64,000 nucleotides of DNA from Patagioenas fasciata (lineage: Eukaryota; Chordata; Aves; Columbiformes; Columbidae). Position numbers and translations under genes: made by a program. Below the pieces are notes generated by a model, which was given only the letters and a program-made list of their open reading frames with translations, had not been told where the DNA came from and did not search any database. This document shows positions 12,375 through 25,605 of the stretch, one piece after another; within the stretch, counting starts at the first letter, position 1; each line of letters opens with the position of its first letter. The stretch is taken from NCBI RefSeq assembly GCF_037038585.1, contig NC_092521.1:68492898-68556897 (forward strand), written 5' to 3'.

Positions 12375-12594
12375 AACTCCAACTTATTGCTATTCTGGCA
12401 AGTACTTAATATGATTCTTTAAATAAATTCATTAAATTCTGCATTGAAAATTAAGTGTCTTTTGCTAACATCATGCTTTGAAAGATAGTCTAGAACTTTG
12501 CTCCCCTTCCTAATCTTCTAATTCCATCTTTACATTTCTCCAGGACTTGTTTATATTATGCTAACATTATCTTTTATGTTAAATAGCACTTCTG

Positions 12595-12790
12595 TTCCTG
12601 GGGAATTTGACTGCTTTATATTTATTTCTAGGCAGCTATCATGTCCTTTCTCAATCTTTGTTTTCCAAAGCTAAACAAGTCATTGTAGTCTTTTCTCATG
12701 AAGCAGACTTTCCACTCCTCTCATCACCCTAATAGCCCTTTTGTGTAACTTTTGAATTTGTGAGATAAGGTTTGTAAGAACAGGTAATAT
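12595..12790 (-). mobile_element. Ancient CR1/L3-like LINE relic
   Basis: Read against the CR1 consensus in reverse orientation, the words TCCAAAGCTAAACAAGTC, CTTTTCTCATGAAGCAGAC, and CCCTAATAGCCCTTTTGTGT match the block that encodes the end of ORF2. Many substitutions mark it as old. More relic sequence may extend to about 13560, but it is too diverged to call. Confidence 0.55.
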
Positions 12791-15700
12791 ATTTTATTAG
12801 ATCAGTGACACAGAAAAAAATAGGAAATAGGCTTTTGGATATACAGGTCATTCTCATGTATGCCCAAAGCTTACCAGCTTTTTTTCCAGCTGTCTCAGTT
12901 GTCTAATAAAAGATATTGCCTCTGCCCACAAGCATTTCCTCTCTTACATTCTTAGACACTCTTGGCTACATCCTACACCTTCTGAGTTAATCTTTCCTGA
13001 AATATTTTATGTCATTCTGTCCTCCCAAATATTTCTGGCTTTGCCAATAGGACAGATGAATATCTACCTCTGTGTTTCTTGGAAACACACCTTACCCTAG
13101 ATATTTTAGGATTGCCTTTGAACAACTCATGGGCCAGCTTACACTGGTGCCTCAACATCTTTACCTGAGATAGCAGTATGCACAGGTTTTCATCCTACAA
13201 GTAGCCAGCAGCCTATGTGCCTTCAGTTTGTAGGTGATTTTATTCCTCCTCTACAATATTTCTGCTTTTCCCCATATTGGTTTTCTATATTGCTACCTTG
13301 CCTGCACATTTGATTGAATGTCCCACTTTTTGTGCTAGGTCAGAAGGGCACACAACTAGCTTCCCAGGATATGTTTGGTTTTTTGGCACACCCATCTAAC
13401 ACCTTGCTTCTAGTCACTTCCTTACCAGCCTTAAAATTCACTAGGTAATCCTCCTATTCTCTGTTTCAGCTAACTGCATAAATGAACTATCGTGTTTTCC
13501 TGAAGGCCTAGTAGATTAGATCAACTGCATTTTCCTCTTTCAGAGAAAGTCAAAGAAAGATACTTTTGTTTGACATGATGTACACATGCTATATCATGTT
13601 TCATTTTATCCTCCTTTCTGTTCATGTCATTACTTTTTTTTCCATTACCCTTTTACACTGCATAATTCAACTTATAAGCTTGTGGTATTTACTTTCAACT
13701 GCTGGTACTTCAGTATTTTTAAAAATATATGAAATCAACAAGCCAAAAACATAAGTTATCTGGACCAGCAGCTGTAATGTATTTATGCCCAGATACACAT
13801 TAATTGTTGTCTGTCATCAAGTGGTTTGATAGCATAAGGCTACCAAAAGACTGAACAACAGCTTATGTGTGTTGGGTTTTTCTTTTTGTTTGAAACAACA
13901 AACAATAACAAAGGCTATTTTGCTGTCTTTTCCTCCCCTTTAAGTTTAAACATATAGAAAGGTCATGTTTTCACAAGGGAAAACAACATGCCTTTAAAAT
14001 GCTAGCCAACCGGTACTCAGTTTCTCATGAGAGAAGTTTAGTGTCAACACGTACTACCAGGGATGTCAAAAACTCCAGGTGTTTCTTAGCCACCCAGCAC
14101 ATACACCATAGAAGTCTCTGTGCTTACACAAGGGTTTTATATCCTTCAGATAGTATGTATGCCACAGTAAAAATAATTCTTTATTACCTATCAAAAGGTA
14201 CATGTACATGAATTTGGATACTGAAATACATTAATATTTGAACTATTGCACGCTGTTTAAAAAAAAAATGTTTTAGAATTTCAGTAAAATGGCACAGGCC
14301 TGATCTAAACCCCACTGAAATAAGTGGGAAGAAGCTGAGTGGCTCGGGGAGTAAGACACCATGTATATGCTCTCTGCAGAGCACACCCTGTCAGAGGCCT
14401 CTCCCCAGAAGAGGGGATAAGGAAGGAGCTGGGATGTGTGACACCTGTCCAGTGATTCATGCCTGTGCAGAGCAGCTGATCTAAGGGCTTGGAACATCCC
14501 TCAAGGACACACAAGCTCCTTTTCTTATACAATTTTGAGTGAAGAGGTTTTCTTTCCGAAAGTCGTCTTATTCTCAGCTCCGAATAATAAATGATCCTCC
14601 CAAAATTATATAAAAATTAGATGTCTTATAAAGATGAATGGTATACTTTGTAGGATATCAAGTACACTTCTCTTAAACAGACTATTTTCAGTGATTTCTT
14701 GAGAAATTTTATGCATGTTTGTATGTTTGAAGGTTTGACTGGACTCACCAATCTTCCTTTTTTTAATAAACCAGCATAAAGTAGAATTTATTTACATAAT
14801 GCAATGATCCATGAAGGTTACCATAACATCAAGGGACCATATTAACCGCTTGAATGGAATTCATTAGAAATTAACTACCACTTAAATTAATTTTCCCACA
14901 TTCACAAGGCTGTAATGGTGGAAAAAGGAACCGTCCATCAGCATGTACTGACAGGAGAGCTGTCACTGCTTTTATTTATAGGTGAATATATTAACCCATG
15001 AAGCAGGCTTTTCAGACCAAATCTTGAGCTTCTGTACAAATAAGCTCCTTCAGAAGACTTTTAATAAGTAATCCAGCCTCAGTTAAACAAGAACACATAC
15101 TGCCTAACACTTTTGCCACTGGCTATGTATATTTTAGCCTTTTCATAAGAAGAGCTGAAAAATTTGCTTTTAAAAAATTCAACCTTCACGCTGTACATAG
15201 TTTATTTTCAATGGATAATATTATTCATTGGATCTAGTTATAGTTATATTGTCTTATCAGCTTTGGTAAAACTATAGAGACAAAAGAATCTCCACTGATT
15301 CTTCTTTTGTAGTTTGTTACATCATTTCAATTTTTAACTCCCTTGCAAATGAATATATGTGCAGTTCTCCAAACCATAGGATGAAAGTGAACGAGACTTG
15401 CACCCATCTGTGATCTAGGTATACTTTGGCTAAATTTGTTGTAGTACTTCACAGTAATCGATTGAATAAGCTACAATGGGAAGGAGCTTTGTGGCATGTG
15501 TTAGAGGGATCATAGTTGTCACAAACCAATACAGCATTAGAGGGGTGTGTCTTTTATCTATGTAAAACTCCTAGCTGAAATGATTTTTCCTCTACAGTTT
15601 GATCCATTTTTTTTCATTAATAATTATAGCTCAGGGCTAAAAGCTGGCCTTTACCAATTAATAACACTTTACATTTTATTTTTAATTTTATTTTTAACAG

Positions 15701-16435
15701 AGAATTTTCAGTGAGAAAATGGTAAGAGTTTGAGCTTTTAAGAAACACCCCCATCTGTGACCATTAATATTAAAATAACTAAATAAAATACATTTTACGT
15801 ATTTTTCTGTTGGATGTTATCATATGTAATGAGCAGGGGTGACACAAAAACATCAAATGTATGCTAGCAATATTGCTCACTGAAGTGTTTCACTGTCATT
15901 GCTGTCCAGAAAGAGAGAATATGGAAGTAACAGTGAATCTCGTTGTGTTGTGAACACTTCCCTGTATGCTCCTCCATGGTTTCCATACCGGTGTCAAAGG
16001 AAGCTTCCCCACACTGTTTCTCAGATGAGAATTTTGGAGGGCTGGTGGCCTTCTCAGGCGTTTCTGTGAGTTTATTGCTGTGTTCAGATGCTTGGCAGGC
16101 ATAGCAAATGTATGAGCTTTTCCTGGGTTACCCACAAGTCCTTATATTCAAGGGAATAGTAAGCCTTTAATAAGTCTGTCCTGTTACTCCAGAGATAACA
16201 TTGCATGCTGTCATCTTCTGTGTTGTCCCTTCTGAACCAATTGTTTTCAACAGCTTCTCAAAGGTATAGAGATGTTATATGCTCAGGGCTAAAAATATAA
16301 ACCCAGTAAGTGAAGAGAAAATCTTTTACAAGTTTTGCCCCCCAATAATATATGTCATTTTCCATTTCAATTACTTTAATATTTAAATATGTTATTCAAC
16401 TACATGGAATTAAAAACTCAGTGTCAGTACTGGAA
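12791..16435. other. Intergenic, no gene seen
   Basis: AT-rich sequence without a supportable gene. Parts of 12900-13560 have the pyrimidine-rich texture of very old LINE sequence. Nothing else stands out. Confidence 0.55.
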
Positions 16436-17245
16436 TCATAGAATAATTTTAATTGGAAGAGACCCTTGAGATCATGGAGTCCAACCATAACCTAACTCTA
16501 GCACTAAACCATGGCCCTAAGAGCCTCATCTATGTGTCTTTTAAACACCTCCAGGGATGGTGACTCCACCTGTTCCAATGCCTGACAACCCTTCCTGTGA
16601 ATAAATGTTTCCTAATATCCAATCTGAACCTTCCCTGGTGCAATTTGAGGCCATTTCCTCTTGTCCTATCACTTGCTACTCAGGAGAAGAGACCAACACC
16701 CTCCATGCTACAACCTCCTTTCAGGCAGTTGCAGACAAAGATAAGGTTTCCCCTCAGCCTCCTTTTCTCCAGGCTAAACAGCCCCAGTTTCCTCAGTCGC
16801 CCCTCATCAGGCTTGTGCTCCAGGCCCCTCACCAGCTTCATCGTCCTTCTCTGAACTCTCTCCAGCACCTCAATGTCTTTCTTGTAGTGAGGGGCCCAAA
16901 ACTGAACAGAGTATTCAAGACGAGGCCTCATCAGTGCCAAGTACGGGGGGATGGTCACTTCCCTGGTCCTGCTGGCCACACTATTCCTGATACAAGCCAG
17001 GATGCTGTTGGCCTTTTGGCCACCTGAGCACACTGCGGGCTCATGTTCAGCCAGCTCTCAATCAACACCCCCAGGTCCTTTTCCTCCAGGCAGCTTTCCA
17101 GCCACTCTTCCCCGAGCCTGTTGCGCTACCTGGGGTTGTTGTGACCCAAGTGCAGGACCCGGCACTTGGCCTTGTTGAACCTCATACAATTGGCCTCAGC
17201 CCAATGATCCAGCTGGTCCAGATCCCTCTGTGGAGCCTAAAAAGT
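16436..17245 (-). mobile_element. CR1 LINE with ORF2 C-terminal coding remnant
   Basis: This is the longest recent CR1 in the window, about 800 bp on the minus strand with its 3' tail at 16436. Minus-strand translation at 16680-17033 gives an uninterrupted 117-codon frame with words such as [29 protein letters not shown] and [13 protein letters not shown], all of them typical of the CR1 reverse transcriptase C-terminus. Upstream, 17040-17240 encodes pieces reading [16 protein letters not shown] and LGEEWLE, also from CR1 ORF2, but in broken frames. The element is 5'-truncated, so it cannot retrotranspose. Confidence 0.95.
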
Positions 17246-19380
17246 CTATCATCACAGTTACGTCAGTCTCAGCCTGATGTCACACATCTCAACAAAGCAT
17301 TTGTTCATGTTCACTTTTCTTATTTTTTACAGTTACACTTTAACTAGTTAAAATGAAAATCTGTAAGTACTTCTACTAATGGCTTGGGATGCTATTTGTT
17401 TAGAAAACAGTCAAGTGATTCTCCGATGTTCTCATGGCAGCCTAAGGAAAGCTTGTAGCTGGGAGCAGACTAGCCACTCTCCTTCAAAAGTAGCAACTGT
17501 CACCAGTACAACATATGATTTATTTATTATTTAATGGATTTAGAGCATTTAAAATCCTTACAAACACAATTTTGTCTAATTCTTCCATGTTTTATGTGGC
17601 ACTGCCTCTTAGTTTGTCTGATTTGTATACACTAATGTACACACATAATGTATAATGTGAATGAGCTAGACAAAGTAGAAAATTATGCCATTCGACTTAG
17701 TTCTCATTAGGGACTATGGTTAATTTGGTTAATTGATACAATATTGACTAAGTAATGACTCTCACTTCTGTCAACATTTTTACATTTGTTAAATTCCCCT
17801 GCCTGATTCTGCTTTTCTGCTTTATTTCCTTTTAAAATTTAAACATCTTAAAAAAGGCTCTTCTCAATTAATGCATTTCATGATTGAGGAACACTGAAAT
17901 TAGCTTTTAGCCAATTAAATTTTTACGAGTATTTGCTTTTGTCGACAGTAGTAAAAACTTCTGTTTCAGCCACATCAATAATTAATTTAGAAGCACATGC
18001 CTGAAATACTTCCCCACATGCAAAGGAGTTGTTATTCTCCCACAGCTTCCCTCACAGTCATCCTGGTGACTCCCTTGGCACTAGTACGCCATTATTTTGT
18101 TGGCAGCATTTTGATTTCTGCATGGTTATGATTAACCTGTACAATGTGTTCCTCTTAATGCAAAGCTGTTTTCTTATCCCTTCAATTCTACAAACTGGAA
18201 AAAGCATATAGCCGGAGGCCACACAGAATAATACCAGTGTCAAGCTTTAAAAAACATATTTGTTTTGTGTCCTCTAAGGACAAATGATAGACATGTAAAA
18301 ATGTTTTCTCTGTTTCTCTTTCAGGGAATACTTACTTTAGAATTAACTTCTGTCACAGAAAACATAATTTGAAGCATCTGCAATATATTGTTTCTGAACA
18401 TTTCTGCTATAAAGAGGGAAAATAGTACATTGTGTATGACATGTGTGATTACAAGGTTATAGAAACTCTTTACGTTTCTCTTGTTGTTATGGTTTCTCCT
18501 TAAGAAAGCTTGTCACTGGAAACAGAAAAGCATCCTTCCTTCAAAAGAGTCAAGTATATAATACTGTCAAACAGTGCAGTGTAATGAATGTAATTTTTAA
18601 TTGCTTTATAATACTTTAAATTCCTGCACCTCTGAAACACTCAGTGTTCTTCATGCAATCCAGTCATGTATCACTTTTGAAATATTTCAGAGGAGAAAAG
18701 AGATTTTTAAGGTACTTCCTTAAGTGTTCTGATGATTACACATGCTGTAACCTATTTCTTCGTAGATGCATTCCATCTTTAATTTTGTCCTCTTCAAGAT
18801 ACAATCATCCTGGTGTCCTTTTATTCTTAAAGATTGTTCTTTTACATATTCTTTCTGTCTTAGCTATTTGTTAATTCTCTTTCTCTGTGATATCAAGCAT
18901 ACTTCATTTCATGCTTCATTGTCCAGGTTTTAGTTTCAGCTCCAGTATATTAAATGTTCCCACCTTTTTGCTCCATCTTTTATAGCTGACAGTACAGAAG
19001 CGTTAAAAGCCTTTCTCAAGCAAAGATGAGTGTTCTTAATGTGGACTTCTTTCAGAACTTGATTGACCCCAAACCTTACGACTCCACAGTCAAGAAAATA
19101 AAACTCATTCAAGGCAAAAAGTATCTCAGCAACACTTCTCTGAAGTTAAAACAGTAGAAATTGTCTCTTTTCTCCTTATTTCCCACCTCTTCTCCTTGAA
19201 ATAAAGACAAAAATCTAGGTATTAAAATGGAAAAATATATAGAATTAGCTGTATCATTTTTACTTAGGTCTGCCTATTATTAGGAATTTTATGTATCCCT
19301 TGTACCAAAGTGTTCTACTTCATTACCTTGAAGAATTGACTTTACTTTTGTTTGATATCCTTAATTTCTTGGCTCAGTTG
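17246..19380. other. Intergenic, no gene seen
   Basis: AT-rich sequence with no recognisable repeat family or exon. Confidence 0.55.
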
Positions 19381-20700
19381 TCGTAGTGGACCTGATCACA
19401 GAAAAGTATTTCCAGGATCTGAGGAAGTCCTGATAAAAGAGAAACAGCTTGGAAAGGTGTCTTAGAAAACCCTGTGGTGGATGTAAAAGAGGTGCAACGT
19501 ATAGCCCTTGTAGACTGAGGAGATGCTCACAAAATAGTCATGGTTCAGCCTGTTCATCACTTTCTTTTGGTCAAAGGTAAGATGGATGAATGACAAATCA
19601 TCCTGGTAAGTCAGTTAGAGGAAATCTTGAAAGCAGCACAGATCATCAAAATCGTTGTGGTGTGAGAAAGTGCATCTTTGGCCTGAATGGATCACATTGC
19701 CCACAGCTCACTGCCCTGGGAGAAGTAACATGCAGTTTCCTGAGGAGCTGGTCAGGAACATCAGGTGTCATGGGCTGAAGATCCACAGTGAATACTCAGG
19801 AATTTCCTAGTGAACACCCAAGAGAGCACCTCCAGGGGTTTGGCCTGAGAGGGAAGCAGTCTCTTCAGCTAGTCCTGGTCCTATTGAGTCACTGGGGAAC
19901 CAAGAGCTGGCACTGAGGGTCCTTCTTCGAAGTTTCCTCTTCATAGGACTCCAGTGAGGGAACTACAGCAGTGGCTTGGCCAACTTGGCCTGGTGGATCT
20001 CATCAAGGTGTGTGACGGCACACCAAGTAGCAGCAGCTTCAGCTGTTGTGCAGGATAATCATCTCTCCAAAACAGAGCAAAAAGGAGCCCTGGTTTGTGC
20101 TTTCCTTCCTTTCCCTGGAAGACGAAGTCTCTGCGTTTGTTATCAGAGGATCTGGAAGCAGTCAGCCAGCAACAGCATGCAGGCCAAGATGATCTTCCCC
20201 CTTCAGACAGCACTGCCCCTATCATTTCTTACAGCCTCTTCCAGCCATCGCTTGGACCCTCATGTCAGTAGGGTGGGCATCCATGGGTCGATGCCCTCCT
20301 GCATGTTTTGGGAGGTGGGCACTTCTCTGTGCTGGCCGTAGCTGAGGAGGTGTCAGGAGGAACAGCACAGCATCCCTCTGTGCTGAGGGTACCTGCATGG
20401 ACCTGACTGAAATAAGCTAAAGGCAGCTGAAAAGGGAGCTTGTGAGGGCAGTGCTGGGGAGAAGGAGCGGGACAGAGGTGAGACTTCTTTTGTTGTTTGC
20501 ACAACAGGATGATTTCTGTCACTGTAGATCCCTATTCTATCTCTAGTATCTGTTGTATGACATGCCGGCACTTCTCCAGAGCAGAGGATGAAGAACACAC
20601 AGGATGCTTTACTGTTTTGCCCCTTTTGCCTGTTCATAACATCTTTTATCCCTACAACAATTAAATTATCCACAACTTTCCCTCTTCAGTTGCAAAGCAT
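19381..20700. other. GC-richer block of unknown origin, possible decayed gene copy
   Basis: This block is visibly richer in G and C than its surroundings. It holds overlapping open frames on both strands: plus 19976-20341 (121 codons), minus 20353-20673 (106 codons), minus 19941-20225 (94 codons). A further 50-codon minus-strand run at about 19465-19613 has a protein-like composition. None matches a family I recognise, and stops break any longer reading. It may be a decayed processed gene copy or an old mobile element. I do not assign a function. Confidence 0.3.
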
Positions 20701-21491
20701 CCTACCTAGAGTGGAATTGCAAGAAATTTCTGAATGTATTTGACACAGATGTATTTCAATGAAATGTAAAATCCCAGCAGTTATTATTGAAATAGTGTCT
20801 AATTCTTGGGTTCAGCTGGGTTTTGGAGAACAACTGGAAAACAATGACAAAGAGCAGTTAAACAAAGAAACACCAATAATCCCAACAAGTAACAACTTAA
20901 AAAATAGAGAAAAAAATATTATAAAGGAAATGAAGTTGAAAGCAACGTTGAAAACCTAAAATAAAATAGTTGTAATAAGGCTGAATAGAAAAAGGCAAAC
21001 CAATCAGCCATATAGATCTTAGCTGTCTGCTGAAATGTTTCAAACAACACTGTAGAAAATGTAGATTTTATCTTTACTTTGCCTTGTGAACTGATCGCTT
21101 CAGGATTAAAGAAGATACTATCATACTGATGGTACCAGGATAGGACAGAAAGAAGCATATGTGTTCTCCTTGATGATGATCCCATAGTAGTAATTTAAAA
21201 TGAAGAGGAAAGGAAAGACTTTTCTGTCTATAATATTTGGCTTCATTAACATATCAGCTACTCCTTTGATTTAACGGAATATCAAACAGGTTGTGCTCCC
21301 ACTTAGAGTCGTTAAGCTTGAAGTGCTGATTGCTGCATATTCAAGGCCTCCGGCTTCTCTGTGGCATCATCACGAGGAATACCAACAGGTGTCTTTCTTA
21401 CTGTTCAACTGTTGCATCTGAATGTGCATTAAAAATCTGATGAATTTGTCAATGAACAAAGCATATTTCTAGGCAGGTTCAAAAAAATATT

Positions 21492-21532
21492 TATATATAT
21501 ATATATATATACACACACGCATATATGTATAC
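21492..21532. repeat. (TA)n/(CA)n microsatellite
   Basis: Alternating TA tract with an ACACACACGC interruption. Confidence 0.95.
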
Positions 21533-24500
21533 ACTTTAAAAAATTTCTAGGTCAGAACTTCTCCATGTGATGTATTAATGTTTTAAAGCCACACTTAACA
21601 CTTTTTAGAACATTTCTTTCCCGTACATAGGCCTGAAAATTCTTGTAAATAAAAACCCAAGAATTTGTTTAGGTTAACAATGGTTTACCATTATTTTGGG
21701 AAAGCATCTAAGAAATCGAAATAAATTGCTACTTATAATTATGCCTGCTCTTAAAAAAATAGATTTATCAGTAGGGTTTCTTCATGGATCAACTGTTTTG
21801 CATGGACTACAGCACTGTCTTCTGTCCTGATATTTTAGTTCACTTTGACAGGAAATGTATCACCCATTTTGGTCACAAAATAAGAGTTAGTTCCCCTTAA
21901 TAAAAGGACTGTGAGCCTTGTTACAACATTTCTGTGATTTGTAAAATGAACTAAATGCTATGCTTTGCTGTTTCTGCTTGGAACACCACGCTAAGGTGTG
22001 GCACAGAGTTTACAGCAGTGGGTGTCACAGATAAATGCCAACTGATGAGCATCATCAGTCGGTCCTCCAAAAATACCACTTCCTTTGTAGACACACTAGT
22101 CTTTGTTGAGGAGCCACAGAGTTAGAACTCTAAAATACCGTGAGCCCAAACTCATAAATCTGTTGAATGCACTGGCAAAAGAAAGTTGTGGAAGTGCTTG
22201 GGTGGTGTTTTCATTTGGCTTTTATGTGATTGCAGTATGGCAATTAGTAATTTTAGAGAATAAACAAGATGACAACTGCTTATCAGCAGAAGGCAGAAAG
22301 AAAGAGCTCATCAGTGCTGCCGTACTCCCACTTCAATCGTCCCATTCATATTATCTCAGTCACACACTGTAATTGGAAGTTAAGGCAGCAGCTCTTTTTT
22401 ACACAGCATCAAGATATACAAATAACAAGCATTAAATAAGAAACATCGCACCACATGAAGATTAACAAAAGTAATAATGCTGACCTTGCTAGCATTCAAG
22501 TCTTTTCAACCGCGAATAATCTTCCGTCCTGACAGGGAAGAGCAAGGCACCTAATCTTCTAGCATGTTCCTGATAGAAGGATTGCCACTCCTTCCCAATT
22601 AATCATTACCTGAGACAGTTCCTCTGTACCCCTATAGCCCTTTGCCAGCTAAGTTGCCCTGTGTACAGAGAAAAGGGAGGGCTCTTAACTTTGCTCCAGT
22701 GATAATCCTTACATTTCAGATCTAGTGTGTTTTATTTGCCCAGGCCCAACTGTCCTTTGTATGTCTGTTGGGTGTCCTTGCCCCAGTATCTTAAAGAAAA
22801 GCATATCTAGATATTTTGGAGGTTTTCTGCAGATCAAAGCTAATGTATATTTGCAGGTTTTGTAAACACACGTTGGGTAGAGCTTTAGCATGGTATGAAG
22901 ATTAATGACCCTTAAGAGAAGTCCTGCTGGTTTCATTTGTATTCTCTGCACTACGTTTTCACACTTCCAGAGAGCAGTACTGAAGCTGTCAACCACTTTG
23001 TCAACTTTGTTAATTTGGCAGTGATTTACATCTGTCTTACTTCCTACTGTAATATCTTCAGCTGTAGCTATTTGTTAGTTATTCTACTCAGGAGGGGAAA
23101 TCCTGGACCTATTGCCACAGCACAAGGTCTCAGCACACCCAGCTGTGTAAATTACCTTGACTAAAAGCACCCATTTTTTCAGCCCATGTTAGTATACAAA
23201 TGTGTGTATAATCTAAGTCAAGTGCATTGTGTATTCTAGTTCAATTTCTCACTCAGGACCTAGGCCTCTAAAATCTTTCTTTTCCTCCCTGAAAGAAGAG
23301 AAAACAGGATACCCCATCCTAGAGAAGTAAATGTGTACAGGCAGATGAGACAGTCAACAGTGTTTATATCTATATTCATGTGACTTTTGTATAATAGCTA
23401 GAAAGAAAGTTGGGAGTTCAAGGTTATGCCTAATGAAATTCTTGCAAACGCTGACACGATTACACCTATGGTTAAAATTATTCAGTGTACTCTGCCAGTG
23501 TACATGAACAACGTTCAGCACCTCAGTTCTGCAAAGCTGTACTTACCCTTACCTGGAGATGCTGCTGGTTTCTCCAACAGGACTGGCTTCTAACCCAGCG
23601 AACTGCAGAAACATCTGCAACAGCTGCAAACTTTGCTGAACTGTGTTTCATATTGGAGAAAAAAGGCTAAAGCACGGACAGACTACCTCATAGGGCACCA
23701 TCGATTTTACAGAAGTGACATTTCAGGAAATTTCTATTTATTAGGCTTATCAACCTACCTTTTGAGACCATGGAGCACTGGAATGCAGATGCTGTCAGCT
23801 GGAGGGTGGTCTCAATAACAAACCTCAAACTTACTGAGTATCTCTTCGTTTTTTACATATATTAAAGAAGTAGATCTCCCCCTCCAAGATCAGATTAGCT
23901 GTCTGGAGGGTACAATTACATTCTCTTTCTTTTAGACAAGGATGAGCAAGTTCAGCTCCACTTTCTAATGCATCTTGTGACTACATGACTCTAGTTAGTA
24001 CTTTGTTAAGAGCAGACAAAAAGCCTTGAGCAAGACAAAATGTATTGACTTTGTCTCAGCACTGTATTAATGCTGCTAACTGATTTTTGCTTGCTGTGGA
24101 ACATGGGCTAAGTCATATGGATAATATCTGTCTGTGAAGGACTATAAAAATATACTCTTAGCCTCAGCATTGGACAGGAGGCTTCAAGTCCAATTGGTCA
24201 TTTATAATTGAATATAAATGCTTCTCAGTTGCTGCTTCCTAATACATGGCATTTTCCTTTCCCTTAAAATGATGCTATACCCTCCCCATCATATTGCATG
24301 TGATAAGTGATGTATATTGTACTTTTCTGAACCAAAACATATAATTTGCACCCAAATTGGTAAGAAATCCAGTTGTTCCATGTAGGCACCTTATTATTTA
24401 CAACTCCATCAATACTGAGGTAGCCTGTGTTATGGACAATATATTCATTTGATTATGTATTGTCATTTAAAATTACCATTTGAGATCAACCAAGTGTAAT

Positions 24501-25537
24501 CAATTCTTTAACTACTGTTACATTGATTTAGTTTGATATTAATCTTTTTACCAGAAGTTGTGTCTAGCTGTTGCTACAATCAGCTAACTCATCTTCAAGA
24601 GGTTTGGAATGCAACACAAAAGACACTCCCAAAATTAATCACGTTATCTGCTGCTTTAGGATGAGGTAGCCAAACCCTGTCATATCTTGAACATGTTTTT
24701 ATTATAAGCAATCTGAAGCTTGTTAGATGATGTGATCTACTGCAATATTGAAAACTTCCAAGAAATTCTACTGTTACTTCAGATATAATTAAGGTCTTTC
24801 ACATTTTTTTCCTTAATCTGATATATCTAAATGAAATTTTTTTTTCACTTTAAGGGACTATTGGAGTATACAGTTTCCCTTTCAGCACACTTTGACAGGT
24901 GGTAGAACACCTGGAGGGGCCCAAGCTTTGGATGATAAGGATTTAGGCATTTCAGTTTCCAGCTACAGGAATCTATGGCAGCTAGAGCCTGTAGGCTTCC
25001 ATGAAGTTTATCTTTACAAATTAGTGTGTCGTATCTATACATGTATATCTAGGGGGTTTCTTTCGGATGTATAAGTTTCTGCTATAGATCTACCACCTAC
25101 CCTGGTAAAGGAAGATGGTCTGTCTTAACAGACCAGCTGAAGCAATTGGAGACAATTGACATCTTCTATCTCAAACCCCCTAGCCAGGTCTGATGAGAAG
25201 CAACAAAGTCCCAACAAACTCCAGGTGAGACACAATTGTTCTTCTGCTGTGGTGCCTCCACCGGAAGTGTCCAGCAGTGGTATCGGCTTCAGGACCTTCC
25301 CATCTTCTCTCCCTTGCCATGTGCTGTCCTGCCCTCTCATTTATGCTGTGCTTGCCCAGCTGGTTTTGCTTATGGTACGTGAGGTCTCTTTGACTGGGAA
25401 AGATCAACAGGAAGCTTGTAAGAGGCAGCAATAGCCTGTATTTCTAGGTATGTATTTTACAACTGAGAATGATAAATGCAGTCATTTTGTTAGGTTGACA
25501 GTTTCTCCAGAAAACAGAATGGAATAACTTCTGAATT

Positions 25538-25549
25538 TTATATATATAT

Positions 25550-25597
<48 letters not shown>
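25538..25597. repeat. Long (TA)n microsatellite
   Basis: About 60 bp of TA dinucleotides broken once by CATG, followed by a T run. It is the longest TA tract in the window and is likely length-polymorphic. Confidence 0.97.

Positions 25598-25605
<8 letters not shown>

Larger units (their letters stand above)
8071..12590. other. Intergenic, simple repeats only
   Basis: No exon or gene could be supported. The stretch holds a T17 run (8319-8335), an A/C-rich low-complexity tract (about 9189-9267) and a TA microsatellite (12329-12374). Open frames here are short and unlike known proteins. Confidence 0.6.

Noticed and set aside
16605-17027. 140-codon plus-strand protein
   Set aside because: It is the antisense of a CR1 LINE whose real coding frame is on the minus strand.
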